Source: Pseudomonas sp. MWU13-2105
GTDB lineage: Bacteria; Pseudomonadota; Gammaproteobacteria; Pseudomonadales; Pseudomonadaceae
Assembly: GCF_023242315.1 (NCBI RefSeq)
Contig: NZ_JALLIY010000001.1
Coordinates: 434,001-498,000 of the forward strand
Length of the DNA stretch: 64,000 bases
Direction: 5' to 3'
Positions 10,440 through 21,071 of the stretch are shown one piece after another. Numbering within the stretch: position 1 is the stretch's first letter; each line of letters starts with the position of its first letter. The notes under the pieces are model-generated. The model did not search any database, had not been told where the DNA came from, and saw nothing but the letters and a program-made list of their open reading frames with translations. A program made the position numbers and the translations under genes.

Positions 10440-11414
10440 ATGAGCCAATCCAGCGACCTGATTCAATCAGCACAACGCACCATCCGCCTCGAACGTGAAG
10501 CCGTAGAAGGCTTGCTGACCCATATCGACGCAGATTTCGTACGCGCTTGCGAAATGATTCTGGCCAGCAAGGGCCGTGTGGTCGTGGTCGGCATGGGCAA
10601 GTCCGGGCACATCGGCAACAAGATCGCCGCGACCCTGGCCAGCACCGGCACCACGGCGTTTTTTGTCCACCCCGCCGAGGCCAGCCATGGCGACATGGGC
10701 ATGATCACCCGGGACGACATCATCCTGGCCCTGTCCAACTCCGGCTCCACCGCGGAAATCGTCACCCTGCTGCCCTTGATCAAGCGCCTGGGCATCCAGC
10801 TGATCAGCCTGACCGGCAACCCCGACTCGCCGCTGGCCAAGGCCGCCGAAGTCAACCTCAACGTGCATGTCGAGCATGAGGCCTGCCCGCTGAACCTGGC
10901 ACCGACCTCCTCGACTACCGCCGCCCTGGTAATGGGCGATGCCCTGGCCGTGGCCCTGCTCGAAGCCCGCGGCTTCACCGCCGAGGACTTCGCCTTTTCC
11001 CACCCGGGCGGTGCCCTGGGTCGTCGACTGCTGCTGAAAGTGGAAAATGTCATGCATGCCGGTGACGAGCTGCCGCAGGTCCTGCGCGGCACCCTGCTGA
11101 AAGACGCGCTGATGGAAATGACTCGCAAAGGCCTCGGCATGACCGTGATCGCCGAAGCCGATGGGCGCCTGGCCGGGATCTTCACCGACGGCGACCTGCG
11201 CCGGACCCTGGACCGCACCATCGACATCCACACGGCCCGGATCGAAGACGTCATGACCCCCCACGGCAAGACCGCGCGGGCCGAGATGCTCGCCGCCGAA
11301 GCCCTGAAAATCATGGAAGACCACAAGATCAGCGCGCTGGTAGTGGTCGACAGCGAGGATCGCCCGGTGGGCGCCCTGAACATGCACGATCTGCTGCGCG
11401 CGGGAGTGATGTAA
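10440..11414 (+). CDS. kdsD: D-arabinose 5-phosphate isomerase
   Basis: 324 residues. KdsD interconverts ribulose 5-phosphate and arabinose 5-phosphate, the first step of KDO synthesis for LPS. An SIS domain covers about residues 35-175 (GRVVVVGMGKSGHIGNKIAATLASTGT, SNSGSTAEIV, HEACPLNLAPTSSTTAALVMGDAL), followed by two CBS domains (about 205-320: MTRKGLGMTVIAEADGRLAGIFTDGDLRR and KISALVVVDSEDRPVGALNMHDLLRAG). The stop is immediately followed by the kdsC ATG. First gene of the kdsD-kdsC-lptC-lptA-lptB block. Confidence 0.96.
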   Translation: MSQSSDLIQSAQRTIRLEREAVEGLLTHIDADFVRACEMILASKGRVVVVGMGKSGHIGNKIAATLASTGTTAFFVHPAEASHGDMGMITRDDIILALSNSGSTAEIVTLLPLIKRLGIQLISLTGNPDSPLAKAAEVNLNVHVEHEACPLNLAPTSSTTAALVMGDALAVALLEARGFTAEDFAFSHPGGALGRRLLLKVENVMHAGDELPQVLRGTLLKDALMEMTRKGLGMTVIAEADGRLAGIFTDGDLRRTLDRTIDIHTARIEDVMTPHGKTARAEMLAAEALKIMEDHKISALVVVDSEDRPVGALNMHDLLRAGVM

Positions 11415-11939
11415 ATGAACGACGAGCTGCTACAACGCGGCAAAGCCATCAAGCTGGCGGTCTTCGACGTCGATGGCGTACTGACCGACGGCCGCCTGTA
11501 CTTCCTCGAAGACGGCAGCGAATTCAAGTCGTTCAGTACCCTCGACGGCCAGGGCATCAAGATGCTGATGGCCGCCGGCGTGCAAACCGCTATTATCAGC
11601 GGCCGCAAAACCGCGCTGGTCGAACGCCGCGCGCAGAACCTCGGTATTCCCCACGTCTACCAGGGCCGCGAGGACAAGCTGGTGGTGCTCGACGCCCTGC
11701 TCGCCCAGCTCAACCTGAGTTATGAACAGGTCGCCTACCTGGGGGACGACCTGCCGGACCTGCCGGTGATCCGCCGCGTCGGCCTGGGCATGGCCGTAGC
11801 CAACGCCGCCAGCTTCGTCCGCGAACACGCCCACGGGATTACCCGGGCCAGGGGCGGCGAAGGCGCCGCCCGCGAATTCTGCGAGCTGATCCTGCAAGCC
11901 CAGGACAGTCTTGAAGCGGCTCACGCCGCCTACCTGTAG
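11415..11939 (+). CDS. kdsC: 3-deoxy-D-manno-octulosonate 8-phosphate phosphatase
   Basis: 174 residues, the short tetrameric HAD phosphatase form. It dephosphorylates KDO 8-phosphate to KDO. HAD motif I is VFDVDGVLTDG (Asp18 nucleophile, Asp20), motif II the AIISGR threonine/serine region, and motif IV YLGDDLPDLPVI. It starts directly after the kdsD stop with no gap, so it is co-translated. Confidence 0.95.
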   Translation: MNDELLQRGKAIKLAVFDVDGVLTDGRLYFLEDGSEFKSFSTLDGQGIKMLMAAGVQTAIISGRKTALVERRAQNLGIPHVYQGREDKLVVLDALLAQLNLSYEQVAYLGDDLPDLPVIRRVGLGMAVANAASFVREHAHGITRARGGEGAAREFCELILQAQDSLEAAHAAYL

Positions 11940-11947
11940 AGCTATTT

Positions 11948-12520
11948 ATGCTGAGCAAGAAAATTCGCAATATTCTGCTGTTCGCCGTCATTGCCGCCAT
12001 TTTCGCGGCCGTTGGCTACTGGAACATCAGCCCGGAGCGTTTTCTCGAGCGCCCGGTGGCGCAGGTCGATGAAACCCAGATCGACTACTACGCTATTAAC
12101 GCCCGGAGCATTCAGTACATGCCCGACGGCCGGGTGCAGTACGACCTGACCGGTGACAAGGTCGAACACCTCAAGGCTTCGGACGTGACCCTGGTGACCA
12201 AGCCCGATATGCACATCTACCGTGGCACGGTCTATCCCTGGCATGTGCAGAGCGAGCACGCCGAGGTCAACCCGGACGGTACCGAGATCGAACTGATCGA
12301 CTCGGTACGGGTGGCACGCACCGACGAACTACAGCGGGAAGTGACCATTACCAGCAGTCGAATGACAGTATTCCCACAGAAGCAATATGCGCAGACCGAG
12401 CAAGCCGTTAGAATCGACGGCGCCGACGGCGTGACCACTGGCAAGGGAATGAAAGCGTATTTGAACGACAGCCGGATACACCTGCTGTCCAATGTAAGAG
12501 GACAGTATGAGTCTCGTTAA
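11948..12520 (+). CDS. lptC: LPS export protein LptC
   Basis: 190 residues with one N-terminal membrane anchor (about 7-25, ILLFAVIAAIFAAVGYW) and a periplasmic beta-jellyroll domain (VAQVDETQIDYYAINARSIQYMPDGRVQYDLTGDKVEHL). LptC receives LPS from LptB2FG and passes it to LptA. It begins 8 bp after kdsC and overlaps lptA by 14 bp. Confidence 0.93.
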   Translation: MLSKKIRNILLFAVIAAIFAAVGYWNISPERFLERPVAQVDETQIDYYAINARSIQYMPDGRVQYDLTGDKVEHLKASDVTLVTKPDMHIYRGTVYPWHVQSEHAEVNPDGTEIELIDSVRVARTDELQREVTITSSRMTVFPQKQYAQTEQAVRIDGADGVTTGKGMKAYLNDSRIHLLSNVRGQYESR

Positions 12521-13052
12521 AACCCTCCCTATTTTGCTTGGCCTGGGTGCGGCACTGGGAAGCGTGAGCGCCTGGGCACTGCCGACCGACAGCCAGCAGC
12601 CCATCCGCATCCAGGCCGACGACGCTCAACTGGACGACAAGCAAGGCATTGCCACCTACAAGGGCGATGTGGTCATTACCCAAGGCTCGATGATCGTCAA
12701 GGGCAATACCGTGACGCTGACCCGGACCAAGGACGGCGCCATCGACGTGGTGACCTCGGTGGGCAACCTGGCCTACTTCGAGCAACTGCAGAAAGTCGGC
12801 GACCCGAAACCGGTGCAAGGCTATGGCGTGACCATCCAGTACCACGCCCAGCAGAACCGCATCATCCTGATCGACAAGGCCAAGGTGATCAACGACGGCA
12901 ACACCACCGAAGGCGAGAAAATCGTCTACGACACGGTGAAGCAGATCGCCCAGGCCGGTCGCGCCAACGGTAGCGCCATCACCGCACCGCGCCCACGCAT
13001 CGACATGGTCATCCAGCCGAAGCAGAAAACCGAACAGCAGAAGGCGCAGTAA
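12507..13052 (+). CDS. lptA: Periplasmic LPS bridge protein LptA (LptH)
   Basis: 181 residues with a Sec signal ([22 protein letters not shown], cleavage near 24) and the OstA/LptA beta-jellyroll: [40 protein letters not shown]. It forms the periplasmic bridge for LPS between LptC and LptD; the pseudomonad protein is also named LptH. It overlaps lptC by 14 bp and its TAA shares one base with the lptB ATG. Confidence 0.94.
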   Translation: MSLVKTLPILLGLGAALGSVSAWALPTDSQQPIRIQADDAQLDDKQGIATYKGDVVITQGSMIVKGNTVTLTRTKDGAIDVVTSVGNLAYFEQLQKVGDPKPVQGYGVTIQYHAQQNRIILIDKAKVINDGNTTEGEKIVYDTVKQIAQAGRANGSAITAPRPRIDMVIQPKQKTEQQKAQ

Positions 13053-13777
13053 TGGCAACCCTGAAAGCCCAGCATCTGGCCAAGGCCTACAAAAGTCGCC
13101 AGGTGGTGCGTGATGTCAGCCTGTCGATCGACAGCGGGCAGATCGTCGGTTTGCTCGGCCCCAACGGTGCCGGCAAGACCACCTGCTTCTACATGATCGT
13201 CGGCCTGGTCCAGGCCGACCAGGGTCGCGTGCTGATCGACGACCAGGACGTCAGCCACCAGCCGATGCACGGTCGGGCGCGCGCCGGGATCGGCTACCTG
13301 CCCCAGGAAGCATCGATTTTCCGCAAGCTGTCGGTGGCGGACAACATCATGGCGATCCTCGAGACCCGCAAGGACCTCGACAAGAACAGCCGCCGCAAGG
13401 AACTGGAAAGCCTGTTGCAGGAGTTCCACATCAGCCACATTCGCGACAACCTCGGCATGAGCCTGTCTGGTGGCGAGCGGCGTCGCGTGGAAATTGCCCG
13501 CGCCCTGGCCACCGCGCCGAAATTCATCCTGCTCGACGAACCCTTCGCCGGGGTCGACCCGATTTCCGTAGGCGATATCAAACAGATCATCTATCACCTC
13601 AAAGCCAAGGGCATCGGCGTACTGATCACCGACCACAACGTCCGCGAGACCTTGGACATCTGCGAAACCGCCTATATCGTCAACGATGGACAGCTTATTG
13701 CTGAAGGTGATTCGGCCACCATCCTGGCCAACGAACTGGTCAAGGAAGTCTACCTGGGCCACGAGTTCCGCCTGTAG
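13052..13777 (+). CDS. lptB: LPS export ABC ATPase LptB
   Basis: 241 residues. Walker A is GPNGAGKTT (36-44, Lys42), the signature [15 protein letters not shown], and Walker [16 protein letters not shown], followed by the switch His in [12 protein letters not shown]. LptB dimer powers LptFG extraction of LPS from the inner membrane. The order kdsC-lptC-lptA-lptB-rpoN is the standard gammaproteobacterial arrangement. Confidence 0.97.
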   Translation: MATLKAQHLAKAYKSRQVVRDVSLSIDSGQIVGLLGPNGAGKTTCFYMIVGLVQADQGRVLIDDQDVSHQPMHGRARAGIGYLPQEASIFRKLSVADNIMAILETRKDLDKNSRRKELESLLQEFHISHIRDNLGMSLSGGERRRVEIARALATAPKFILLDEPFAGVDPISVGDIKQIIYHLKAKGIGVLITDHNVRETLDICETAYIVNDGQLIAEGDSATILANELVKEVYLGHEFRL

Positions 13778-13802
13778 ACATCGAGGCAAAGGATCAAGTG
13801 CC

Positions 13803-13855
13803 AGAGCGTGCCCTGTTCAATAAAAACCACATGTTTTTTATTGTTACAGCGCTCT
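13803..13855. promoter_or_regulatory. Long imperfect inverted repeat between lptB and rpoN
   Basis: AGAGCG (13803-13808) pairs with CGCTCT (13850-13855), CTGT with ACAG, and CAATAAAAA (13818-13826) with TTTTTATTG (13835-13843), giving a bulged stem-loop of about 53 nt with an A/T-rich tip. It could attenuate or terminate read-through from lptB into rpoN, or protect the lptB mRNA end. Confidence 0.45.
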
Positions 13856-13879
13856 AGGCAAAGGCCCGGGTTTCAGGCA

Positions 13880-13885
13880 TATAAT
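13880..13885 (+). promoter_or_regulatory. Candidate -10 element for rpoN
   Basis: A consensus TATAAT lies 79 bp upstream of the rpoN ATG. The best upstream -35 (TAGGCA at 13855-13860) is 19 bp away and poor, so this is tentative. An rpoN promoter downstream of lptB is expected biologically. Confidence 0.3.
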
Positions 13886-13964
13886 TTGCTTATGTTTGGC
13901 GCCCCGGCGCCCTGTAGAGTGGATGGCGCATGCGCGCCGGCGAATAAGGTGTTAAGCCCCTGCC

Positions 13965-15461
13965 ATGAAACCATCGCTAGTCCTGAGAATGGGCCAGCAG
14001 CTGACGATGACACCGCAGCTGCAACAGGCCATCCGCCTGCTCCAATTGTCGACCCTGGACCTTCAGCAGGAAATCCAGGAGGCCCTGGAGTCCAATCCGA
14101 TGCTCGAACGCCAGGAAGAAGGCGACGACTTCGACAATACTGATCCGTTGGCCGACAACGCCGAGCACAAACCCAATACCGAGATCCAGGAACCGTCCTA
14201 CCAGCAGGAAACCGCGCCGACGGTGGACAACCTCGAGGAAGGCGACTGGAACGAGCGCATTCCCAACGAGTTGCCCGTCGACACCGCCTGGGAAGATGTC
14301 TACCAGACCAGCGCGAGCAGCCTGCCGAGCAACGATGACGACGAGTGGGACTTCACCACCCGCACCTCGGCCGGCGAAAGCCTGCAGAGCCATCTGCTCT
14401 GGCAACTGAACCTGGCGCCGATGTCCGACACCGACCGCCTGATCGCCGTGACCCTGATCGACTGCATCAACAATCAGGGCTACCTGGACGAGACCCTCGA
14501 GGAAATCCTCGACGCTTTCGACCCGGAGCTGGATATCGAGCTGGACGAGATCGAAGCGGTACTGCATCGCATCCAGCAATTCGAGCCGGCCGGCATCGGC
14601 GCGCGCAACCTCGGCGAATGCCTGTTGCTGCAACTGCGCCAGCTGCCAGCCCGTACGCCTTGGCTGGCTGAAGCCCAGCGCCTGGTCAGCGACTACATCG
14701 ACCTGCTCGGCAGCCGCGACTACAGCCAGTTGATGCGGCGCATGAAACTCAAGGAAGACGAACTGCGCCAGGTCATCGAACTGGTGCAGAGCCTCAACCC
14801 GCGCCCGGGCTCGCAAATCGAGTCCAGCGAAGCCGAATACGTCGTCCCCGACGTGATCGTGCGCAAGGACAACGAGCGCTGGCTGGTGGAGCTGAATCAG
14901 GAATCGGTGCCGCGCCTGCGGGTCAACCCGCAGTACGCCGGTTTCGTCCGCCGCGCCGACACCAGCGCCGACAACACCTTCATGCGCAACCAGTTGCAGG
15001 AAGCCCGCTGGTTCATCAAGAGCCTGCAGAGCCGCAACGAAACCCTGATGAAGGTCGCCACCCAGATCGTCGAGCACCAGCGAGGCTTCCTCGAGTACGG
15101 CGACGAGGCGATGAAACCGCTGGTCCTGCATGACATCGCCGAAGCGGTGGGCATGCACGAGTCGACGATTTCCCGGGTCACCACGCAAAAATTCATGCAT
15201 ACCCCTCGCGGTATCTATGAACTGAAATACTTTTTCTCCAGCCACGTCAGCACCTCCGAAGGCGGCGAATGCTCGTCCACGGCGATCCGCGCGATCATCA
15301 AGAAACTGGTTGCGGCGGAAAATCAGAAAAAGCCGTTGAGTGACAGCAAGATCGCTGGTTTACTGGAGGCACAAGGCATTCAGGTGGCCCGTCGTACCGT
15401 CGCCAAATACCGTGAGTCCCTGGGGATTGCCCCCTCCAGCGAACGGAAGCGATTGATGTAG
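13965..15461 (+). CDS. rpoN: RNA polymerase sigma-54 factor
   Basis: 498 residues. Region I is Gln/Leu-rich ([35 protein letters not shown], about 7-42), which holds polymerase inactive until an AAA+ activator acts. An acidic region II (about 48-130) is followed by the core-binding domain, the HTH ([28 protein letters not shown]) and the C-terminal RpoN box [10 protein letters not shown] (about 475-484) that contacts the -24 element. It directs nitrogen, flagellar and other sigma-54 genes. It stands upstream of hpf-ptsN-rapZ-ptsO. Confidence 0.98.
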   Translation: MKPSLVLRMGQQLTMTPQLQQAIRLLQLSTLDLQQEIQEALESNPMLERQEEGDDFDNTDPLADNAEHKPNTEIQEPSYQQETAPTVDNLEEGDWNERIPNELPVDTAWEDVYQTSASSLPSNDDDEWDFTTRTSAGESLQSHLLWQLNLAPMSDTDRLIAVTLIDCINNQGYLDETLEEILDAFDPELDIELDEIEAVLHRIQQFEPAGIGARNLGECLLLQLRQLPARTPWLAEAQRLVSDYIDLLGSRDYSQLMRRMKLKEDELRQVIELVQSLNPRPGSQIESSEAEYVVPDVIVRKDNERWLVELNQESVPRLRVNPQYAGFVRRADTSADNTFMRNQLQEARWFIKSLQSRNETLMKVATQIVEHQRGFLEYGDEAMKPLVLHDIAEAVGMHESTISRVTTQKFMHTPRGIYELKYFFSSHVSTSEGGECSSTAIRAIIKKLVAAENQKKPLSDSKIAGLLEAQGIQVARRTVAKYRESLGIAPSSERKRLM

Positions 15462-15578
15462 TAGACAGGGCCCCGTTACAGCGTCTGGGCTGCGTTCTGA
15501 AACCGGTAAGTTTCAGAGCGTGCTCTGTGGCAGGCAATCGCCTGCCGCGTTATGCACTGGCAACGAAGGAGAGGCTGT

Positions 15579-15884
15579 ATGCAAGTCAATATCAGTGGAC
15601 ACCAACTGGAAGTGACCGAACCCCTGCGTGCTTACATCGGCGAGAAGCTCGACCGACTGGAGCGTCATTTCGACAAGATCACCAACGTACAGGTGACCAT
15701 GGCGGTCGAAAAACTGAAGCAGAAAATCGAAGCCACCTTGCATATCCACGGCGGTGAAGTGGTCGCCAACGCCGAGCATGACGACATGTACGCGGCGATC
15801 GACCTGCTCACCGACAAGTTGGACCGACAACTGAAAAAGCATAAGGAAAAGAACCTGCACCTGCTCCAAGGTACAGGTCGCTGA
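15579..15884 (+). CDS. hpf: Ribosome hibernation promoting factor, short form
   Basis: 101 residues from ATG 15579, preceded by GAAGGAGAGG; an upstream ATG at 15552 has no such site. The fold beta-alpha-beta-beta-beta-alpha is visible: VNISGHQLEVTEPLRAYIGEKLDRLERHF, ATLHIHGGEVVANAEHDDMYAAIDLLTDKLDRQLKKHKEK. Short HPF acts with RMF to form 100S dimers in stationary phase. Typical neighbour of rpoN and ptsN. Confidence 0.93.
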   Translation: MQVNISGHQLEVTEPLRAYIGEKLDRLERHFDKITNVQVTMAVEKLKQKIEATLHIHGGEVVANAEHDDMYAAIDLLTDKLDRQLKKHKEKNLHLLQGTGR

Positions 15885-15893
15885 CACCCATCC

Positions 15894-16358
15894 ATGATCC
15901 GACTTGAAAGTATCCTGACCCCCGGCCGTTCCCTGGTGAACGTGCCGGGTGGCAGTAAAAAGAAAGCCCTCGAGCAAATTGCCAACCTGATCAGCCACGA
16001 AGTTCCCTACCTGGCCATGCAGGATGTCTTCGACAGCCTGGTCGCACGGGAGAAACTCGGCTCGACCGGTTTCGGCAATGGCATTGCCATCCCTCACTGT
16101 CGCCTGAAGGGTTGCGTGTCCCCCATCAGCGCCCTGATGCACCTGGACGCCCCCATCGATTTCGACGCCATCGACGGCGCGCCGGTTGACCTGCTGTTCG
16201 TCCTGCTGGTCCCGGAAGCCGCCACCGATGCCCACCTGGAGCTGTTACGGCAGATTGCCAGCATGCTCGACCGCAAGGACGTGCGTGACAAGCTGCGCGG
16301 TGCGAGCTCCAACCAGGCCCTGTATCAGGTGGTCCTGGACCAACAGAGCGGTCACTGA
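15894..16358 (+). CDS. ptsN: Nitrogen-PTS EIIA protein
   Basis: 154 residues, a single EIIA(Ntr) domain. The phosphorylated His68 is in [13 protein letters not shown]. With EI(Ntr) PtsP and NPr it forms a regulatory phosphorelay linked to nitrogen and potassium status rather than sugar uptake. It starts 9 bp after hpf and ends 2 bp before rapZ. Confidence 0.95.
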   Translation: MIRLESILTPGRSLVNVPGGSKKKALEQIANLISHEVPYLAMQDVFDSLVAREKLGSTGFGNGIAIPHCRLKGCVSPISALMHLDAPIDFDAIDGAPVDLLFVLLVPEAATDAHLELLRQIASMLDRKDVRDKLRGASSNQALYQVVLDQQSGH

Positions 16359-16360
16359 GC

Positions 16361-17218
16361 ATGCGCTTGATCATCGTCAGCGGCCGCTCCGGCTCGGGCA
16401 AAAGTACCGCCCTCGATGTTCTCGAGGACAACGGCTACTACTGCATCGACAACCTGCCGGCCGGCCTGCTGCCGGAACTGGCCGAGCGCGCACTGATCCA
16501 CACCGAGCTGGCGCAGCCGCTGGTCGCCGTCTCCATTGACGCACGCAACCTGCCCAGCCACCTGTCGCGCTTCCCGGAACTGCTCGATGAAGTGCGCAGC
16601 CGGCATATCCACTGTGATGTGCTGTACCTGGATGCCGACGAGGAAACCCTGCTCAAACGCTTTTCCGAAACCCGTCGGCGCCACCCACTGAGCAGTGCCA
16701 ATCGCTCGTTGGCCGAAGCCATCCGCGACGAAAGCAACCTGCTGGGACCGATCTCGGACCTGGCCGACCTCAAGGTCAATACCACCCACCTGAACCTCTA
16801 CCAGTTGCGCGACACCATTAAACTGCGCCTGTTGAACCAACCGGAACCGGGCACCGCCTTCCTGGTCGAATCGTTCGGCTTCAAGCGCGGGATGCCGGTG
16901 GATGCCGACCTGGTGTTCGACGTACGCTGCCTGCCCAACCCCTACTGGAAACCGGAACTGCGTGAGCAGTCCGGGCTCGACCAGGCGGTGGCCGAGTACC
17001 TGGCCGCACAGCCGGACGTCGAAGAGATGTATCAGGATATTTCCAGTTATTTACTCAAATGGTTGCCGCGTTTTGCCGCCAGCAACCGGGCTTATGTCAC
17101 TATTGCCATCGGCTGCACGGGCGGGCATCACCGCTCCGTCTACCTCACCGAACGCTTGGGCAAGGCCCTGCAACAATCCCTGAAGAACGTCCAGGTCCGC
17201 CACCGCGACCTTAGCTGA
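16361..17218 (+). CDS. rapZ: RNase adapter protein RapZ
   Basis: 285 residues. The N-terminal P-loop GRSGSGKST (8-16) and second nucleotide motif ([31 protein letters not shown]) precede the C-terminal domain with [23 protein letters not shown] and [15 protein letters not shown]. In enterobacteria RapZ senses glucosamine 6-phosphate and targets the sRNA GlmZ to RNase E; that exact circuit may differ in Pseudomonas. It lies between ptsN and ptsO, the standard order. Confidence 0.95.
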   Translation: MRLIIVSGRSGSGKSTALDVLEDNGYYCIDNLPAGLLPELAERALIHTELAQPLVAVSIDARNLPSHLSRFPELLDEVRSRHIHCDVLYLDADEETLLKRFSETRRRHPLSSANRSLAEAIRDESNLLGPISDLADLKVNTTHLNLYQLRDTIKLRLLNQPEPGTAFLVESFGFKRGMPVDADLVFDVRCLPNPYWKPELREQSGLDQAVAEYLAAQPDVEEMYQDISSYLLKWLPRFAASNRAYVTIAIGCTGGHHRSVYLTERLGKALQQSLKNVQVRHRDLS

Positions 17219-17234
17219 AAGGACCACCACCGCG

Positions 17235-17507
17235 ATGCCCGCTCTGGAAATTGAAATCATCAACAAACTGGGCCTGCATGCCCGCGCTTCGGCGAAGTTC
17301 GTCGGCGTAGCCGGCCAGTTCCCTTGCCAGATCCGCGCCGGGCGTACACCGGAAAGCATGGTCGACGGCAAGAGCATCATGGCCATGATGATGCTGGCCG
17401 CCGGCAAGGGCACCCGGATTCATCTGAAAACCGAGGGTGAGCAGGAAGACGAGGCCATGGCCGCGCTGGTCAAGCTGATCAACAACTATTTCGACGAAGG
17501 CGAATAA
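17235..17507 (+). CDS. ptsO: Nitrogen-PTS phosphocarrier NPr
   Basis: 90 residues, HPr-like. His15 in KLGLHARASAKF accepts phosphate from PtsP and passes it to PtsN. The Ser region DGKSIMAMMMLAAGKG corresponds to the HPr Ser-46 loop, although the kinase is usually absent in Gammaproteobacteria. Last gene of the rpoN-linked block; a strong terminator follows. Confidence 0.94.
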   Translation: MPALEIEIINKLGLHARASAKFVGVAGQFPCQIRAGRTPESMVDGKSIMAMMMLAAGKGTRIHLKTEGEQEDEAMAALVKLINNYFDEGE

Positions 17508-17531
17508 CGCCGGACTGTCCTACCGATCAAT

Positions 17532-17571
17532 AAAAAAGGCGCGCCATCCAGCGGATGACGCGCCTTTTTTT
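17532..17571. terminator. Bidirectional Rho-independent terminator, ptsO / tldE
   Basis: GGCGCG (17538-17543) pairs with CGCGCC (17559-17564), and an inner CATCC/GGATG stem extends it around an AGC loop. A six-A run precedes and a seven-T run follows, so it works on both strands for the convergent ptsO and tldE genes. Confidence 0.9.
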
Positions 17572-17581
17572 ATCAGTGCGG

Positions 17582-18928
17582 TCAGCTACCGGCGACGGTC
17601 ATCCGCTCGATCAGCACCGAACCGGTACGGATATGGCTGCGCAGTTCAAGATCACTGCCCACGGCGACGATCTGCTTGAACATGTCGCGCATATTGCCGG
17701 CAATGGTCACTTCCTGGACCGGGAACTGGATTTCGCCATTCTCGACCCAGAAGCCCGCCGCCCCGCGCGAATAATCGCCGGTGACCATGTTCAGGCCTTG
17801 GCCCATCAACTCGGTCACCAGCAGGCCGCGGCCCATGCGCCGGATCAACGCATCCTGGTCCTCGACCCCATGGGTGACGAACAGGTTGTGCACGCCACCG
17901 GCGTTGGCCGTGCTCGGCAGGCCCAGCTTGCGTCCCGAGTAAGTGCCCAGCACGTAGGAGACCAGGGTGCCATTTTCGACGAACGGCTTGGCATAGGTCG
18001 CCAGGCCATCACCGTCAAAGGCCGAACTGCCCATGCCCTGCATCAGGTGCGGACGCTCGTCGAGGGTCAGCCATTCCGGGAACAGGCGTTGGCCCATCGC
18101 CCCTTCAAGGAACGAAGACTTGCGGTACAGGTTGCCGCCGGAGATCGCCGAGAGGAAGCTGCCGAACAGACCACCGGCCAATTCCGCCGAGAACAGCACC
18201 GGCACTTCACAGGTCGGTACCGGCCGCGCGCCCAGGCGGCTGGCCGCCCGTTGCGCGGCCTTGCGGCCAATACTTGAGGCATCCGCGAGCAGTTCGCCCT
18301 GGCGATTGACGTCATACCAGTAATCGCGCTGCATCTGGCCGTCACCTTCGGCGATCATCACGCAACTGAGGCTGTGCCGGGTCGAGGCCGAACCGCCGAT
18401 AAAACCATGGCTGTTGCCATACACGCGGCACCCCTGGGAGGTGCTCAGGGTGGTGCCGTCGGCATTCTTGATCCGGCTGTCGGCATCAAACGCCGCCGCC
18501 TCGCAGATCAGCGCCCGTTCGATGGCCTGCTCGGGGCTGATGTCCCAGGCATGGAACAGGTCGAAATCCTTGAGCTCCTTGGCCATCAGGGCAGCGTCGG
18601 CCAGGCCCGAATGCTCGTCTTCCGAGGTGTGCTTGGCGATGGCCAGGGCCGCCGCCACGGTTTCGCGAATCGCTTCCGGGCCACTGGCCGAGGTGCTGGC
18701 CGACCCCTTGCGCTGACCCACGTACAAGGTGATGCCGAAGCCCTGGTCGCGGTTGAACTCGACGGTTTCCACTTCCCGCTGGCGCACCGAAGTCGACAGC
18801 CCCTGCTCCAGGGATACCGCCACTTCACAGGCACTGGCGCCCTGGCGTTTGGCTTCGGCGAGAATCTGCTCGACCTGCTCCTGCAGGACCGGCAACGCCT
18901 GCGGGCCGACGCTTTGTGCTGAACTCAT
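17582..18928 (-). CDS. pmbA: Metalloprotease-like protein TldE (PmbA)
   Basis: 448 residues from ATG 18928, chosen for GGAG 6 nt upstream. TldE is the non-metal partner of TldD; the heterodimer trims peptides such as microcin B17 precursor and degrades CcdA in E. coli. Family segments seen are [46 protein letters not shown], the [21 protein letters not shown] region and [18 protein letters not shown] near the C-terminus. No HExxxH motif is present, as expected for TldE. It is divergent from darP; its partner tldD lies just beyond. Confidence 0.95.
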   Translation of the reverse strand: MSSAQSVGPQALPVLQEQVEQILAEAKRQGASACEVAVSLEQGLSTSVRQREVETVEFNRDQGFGITLYVGQRKGSASTSASGPEAIRETVAAALAIAKHTSEDEHSGLADAALMAKELKDFDLFHAWDISPEQAIERALICEAAAFDADSRIKNADGTTLSTSQGCRVYGNSHGFIGGSASTRHSLSCVMIAEGDGQMQRDYWYDVNRQGELLADASSIGRKAAQRAASRLGARPVPTCEVPVLFSAELAGGLFGSFLSAISGGNLYRKSSFLEGAMGQRLFPEWLTLDERPHLMQGMGSSAFDGDGLATYAKPFVENGTLVSYVLGTYSGRKLGLPSTANAGGVHNLFVTHGVEDQDALIRRMGRGLLVTELMGQGLNMVTGDYSRGAAGFWVENGEIQFPVQEVTIAGNMRDMFKQIVAVGSDLELRSHIRTGSVLIERMTVAGS

Positions 18929-19036
18929 GGCTTTCTCCACTCAAATTCTGCTTTCGGTCAAGGTCTTCGAGCGACCGGGCCGGACAAGCGGCCCCCGACT
19001 GGTTATCATGACGGCGTTTCTTTGCGGACTGCCACC

Positions 19037-19558
19037 ATGGTTGATTCTTACGACGACTCCCTCGATGGGGAGAAAAGCAAAACCCAGGTCAAACGCGAGC
19101 TGCATGCTCTGGTTGATCTCGGCGAGCGCCTGACAACACTCAAGCCCGACTTGGTGGCAAAACTGCCACTGACCGACGGCTTGCGCCGTGCCCTGGCCGA
19201 AGCGCCGAAGCACACCGCGAATATCGCGCGGAAACGGCATATCCAGTTCATCGGCAGGCTGATGCGCGACCAGGACACTGACGCCATCCTGATGTTGCTG
19301 GACCAACTCGATGCCTCCACCCGGCAATACAACGAACGTTTCCACAATCTCGAACGCTGGCGCGATCGCCTGATCGCAGGCGCCGACGATGTCCTGGAAA
19401 AATTCGTCATCGACTACCCGGACGCCGATCGCCAGCAGCTGCGCTCCCTGATCCGCCAGGCTCAACACGAGCTTGCGCAGAACAAGGCGCCGGCCGCCAG
19501 CCGTAAAATCTTCAAGTACATCCGTGAGCTGGACGAAACTCAACGCGGTCTGCGCTGA
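19037..19558 (+). CDS. darP: Ribosome biogenesis factor DarP (YjgA)
   Basis: 173 residues from ATG 19037 ([25 protein letters not shown]). A charged, mostly helical protein that binds late 50S precursors in E. coli. Family wording such as [29 protein letters not shown] and [31 protein letters not shown] is clear. It sits between the divergent tldE and the convergent tldD, the usual pseudomonad order. Confidence 0.92.
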   Translation: MVDSYDDSLDGEKSKTQVKRELHALVDLGERLTTLKPDLVAKLPLTDGLRRALAEAPKHTANIARKRHIQFIGRLMRDQDTDAILMLLDQLDASTRQYNERFHNLERWRDRLIAGADDVLEKFVIDYPDADRQQLRSLIRQAQHELAQNKAPAASRKIFKYIRELDETQRGLR

Positions 19559-19567
19559 TCTTCGCCC

Positions 19568-19594
19568 CGGGTGAGTCGCCTTGGCGCTCACCCG
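19568..19594. terminator. Hairpin between convergent darP and tldD
   Basis: CGGGTGAG (19568-19575) pairs with CTCACCCG (19587-19594) and an inner CGCC/GGCG stem closes on a TT loop. Strong stem without a U tract; likely acts as an intergenic barrier for both genes. Confidence 0.5.
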
Positions 19595-19609
19595 ACGCTC
19601 CACCTCTTC

Positions 19610-21052
19610 CTACGACCCCGTGCCACCCACGGTGATCGCATCGATTTTCAAGGTCGGCTGGCCGACACCCACCGGTACCGACTGCCCGTCCTTGCCGCAG
19701 GTACCCACGCCGCTGTCCAGCGCCAGGTCGTTGCCGACCATCGACACCCGACTCATGGCTTCCGGACCGTTACCGATCAGGGTCGCGCCCTTGACCGGCG
19801 CGGTGATCTTGCCGTCTTCGATCAGATAGGCCTCGCTGGTGGAGAACACGAACTTGCCGCTGGTGATATCGACCTGGCCGCCGCCGAGGTTGGCGCAGTA
19901 GATACCGCGTTTCACCGAGGCGATGATTTCCGCCGGATCGCTTTCGCCACCGAGCATGTAGGTGTTGGTCATCCGTGGCATCGGCAGGTGCGCATAGGAC
20001 TCGCGACGGCCGTTGCCGGTGCGCGCCACGCCCATCAGCCGAGCATTGAGCTTGTCCTGCATATAACCTTTGAGCACGCCGTTTTCGATCAGCGTGGTGC
20101 ACTCGGTCGGCGTGCCTTCGTCGTCGACGCTCAGGGAACCGCGCCGACCGGCCAGGGTGCCATCATCGACGATGGTGCAAAGTTTGGAGGCGACCATCTC
20201 GCCCATCCGCCCGCTGTAGGCCGAACTGCCCTTGCGGTTGAAGTCGCCTTCCAGGCCGTGGCCGACCGCTTCGTGCAGCAGCACCCCGGACCAGCCGGAA
20301 CCGAGCACCACCGGCAAGGTACCGGCCGGCGCGGGAATCGCTTCCAGGTTGACCAACGCCTGGCGCAAGGCCTCGCGGGCATAGCCCATGGCCCGGTCTT
20401 CGGTGAGGAAATAACGATAGTCGGTACGCCCGCCGCCGCCGTGGCCGCCGCGTTCGCGACGGCCGTTCTGCTCGACGATCACACTGACATTGAAGCGCAC
20501 CAGCGGCCGCACATCCGCCGCCAGGCCGCCGTCGGTGGAGGCCACCAGAATCCGCTCCCAGACCCCCGCCATGCTCACCGAAACCTGCTGGATCCGCGGA
20601 TCCAGGGCACGGGTGGCGACATCGACACGCTTGAGCAACTCGACCTTCTCGGCCCGGCTCATGACGTCCAGCGGGTTGTCCGGCGCATACAACTGCGTGA
20701 CTTCCTGGCTGCTGAACACCTGCACCTTGCCATGCTGTCCGGCCCGGGAAATCGAGCGCGCGGCCCGCGCCGCCGAGCCCAGGGCTTCGAGGGTGATCGC
20801 ATTGCTGTAGGCAAAACCGGTTTTTTCGCCGGACTGCGCGCGCACGCCGACCCCCTGGTCAAGGTTGAAACTGCCTTCCTTGACGATGCCGTCTTCCAGG
20901 GCCCAGGACTCGGAAATCTGCCCCTGGAAATACAGGTCGGCGGCATCGATGCCCGGCCCGGCCAGGTCGCCCAGCACCGCTTGCAGGCTTTCGATGGTCA
21001 CGCCACCCGGCGCCAACAGGTGTTCGCTGACTGAGGACAACAACTCGCTCAT
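19610..21052 (-). CDS. tldD: Metalloprotease TldD
   Basis: 480 residues from ATG 21052 ([13 protein letters not shown]). The zinc-site motif [13 protein letters not shown] (HExxxH) is present, as are [23 protein letters not shown] and the C-terminal [22 protein letters not shown]. TldD with TldE forms a protease acting on extended peptides. The two subunit genes flank darP but are not adjacent. Confidence 0.96.
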   Translation of the reverse strand: MSELLSSVSEHLLAPGGVTIESLQAVLGDLAGPGIDAADLYFQGQISESWALEDGIVKEGSFNLDQGVGVRAQSGEKTGFAYSNAITLEALGSAARAARSISRAGQHGKVQVFSSQEVTQLYAPDNPLDVMSRAEKVELLKRVDVATRALDPRIQQVSVSMAGVWERILVASTDGGLAADVRPLVRFNVSVIVEQNGRRERGGHGGGGRTDYRYFLTEDRAMGYAREALRQALVNLEAIPAPAGTLPVVLGSGWSGVLLHEAVGHGLEGDFNRKGSSAYSGRMGEMVASKLCTIVDDGTLAGRRGSLSVDDEGTPTECTTLIENGVLKGYMQDKLNARLMGVARTGNGRRESYAHLPMPRMTNTYMLGGESDPAEIIASVKRGIYCANLGGGQVDITSGKFVFSTSEAYLIEDGKITAPVKGATLIGNGPEAMSRVSMVGNDLALDSGVGTCGKDGQSVPVGVGQPTLKIDAITVGGTGS

Positions 21053-21071
21053 AGTTTTGCGCCTTATTTCG

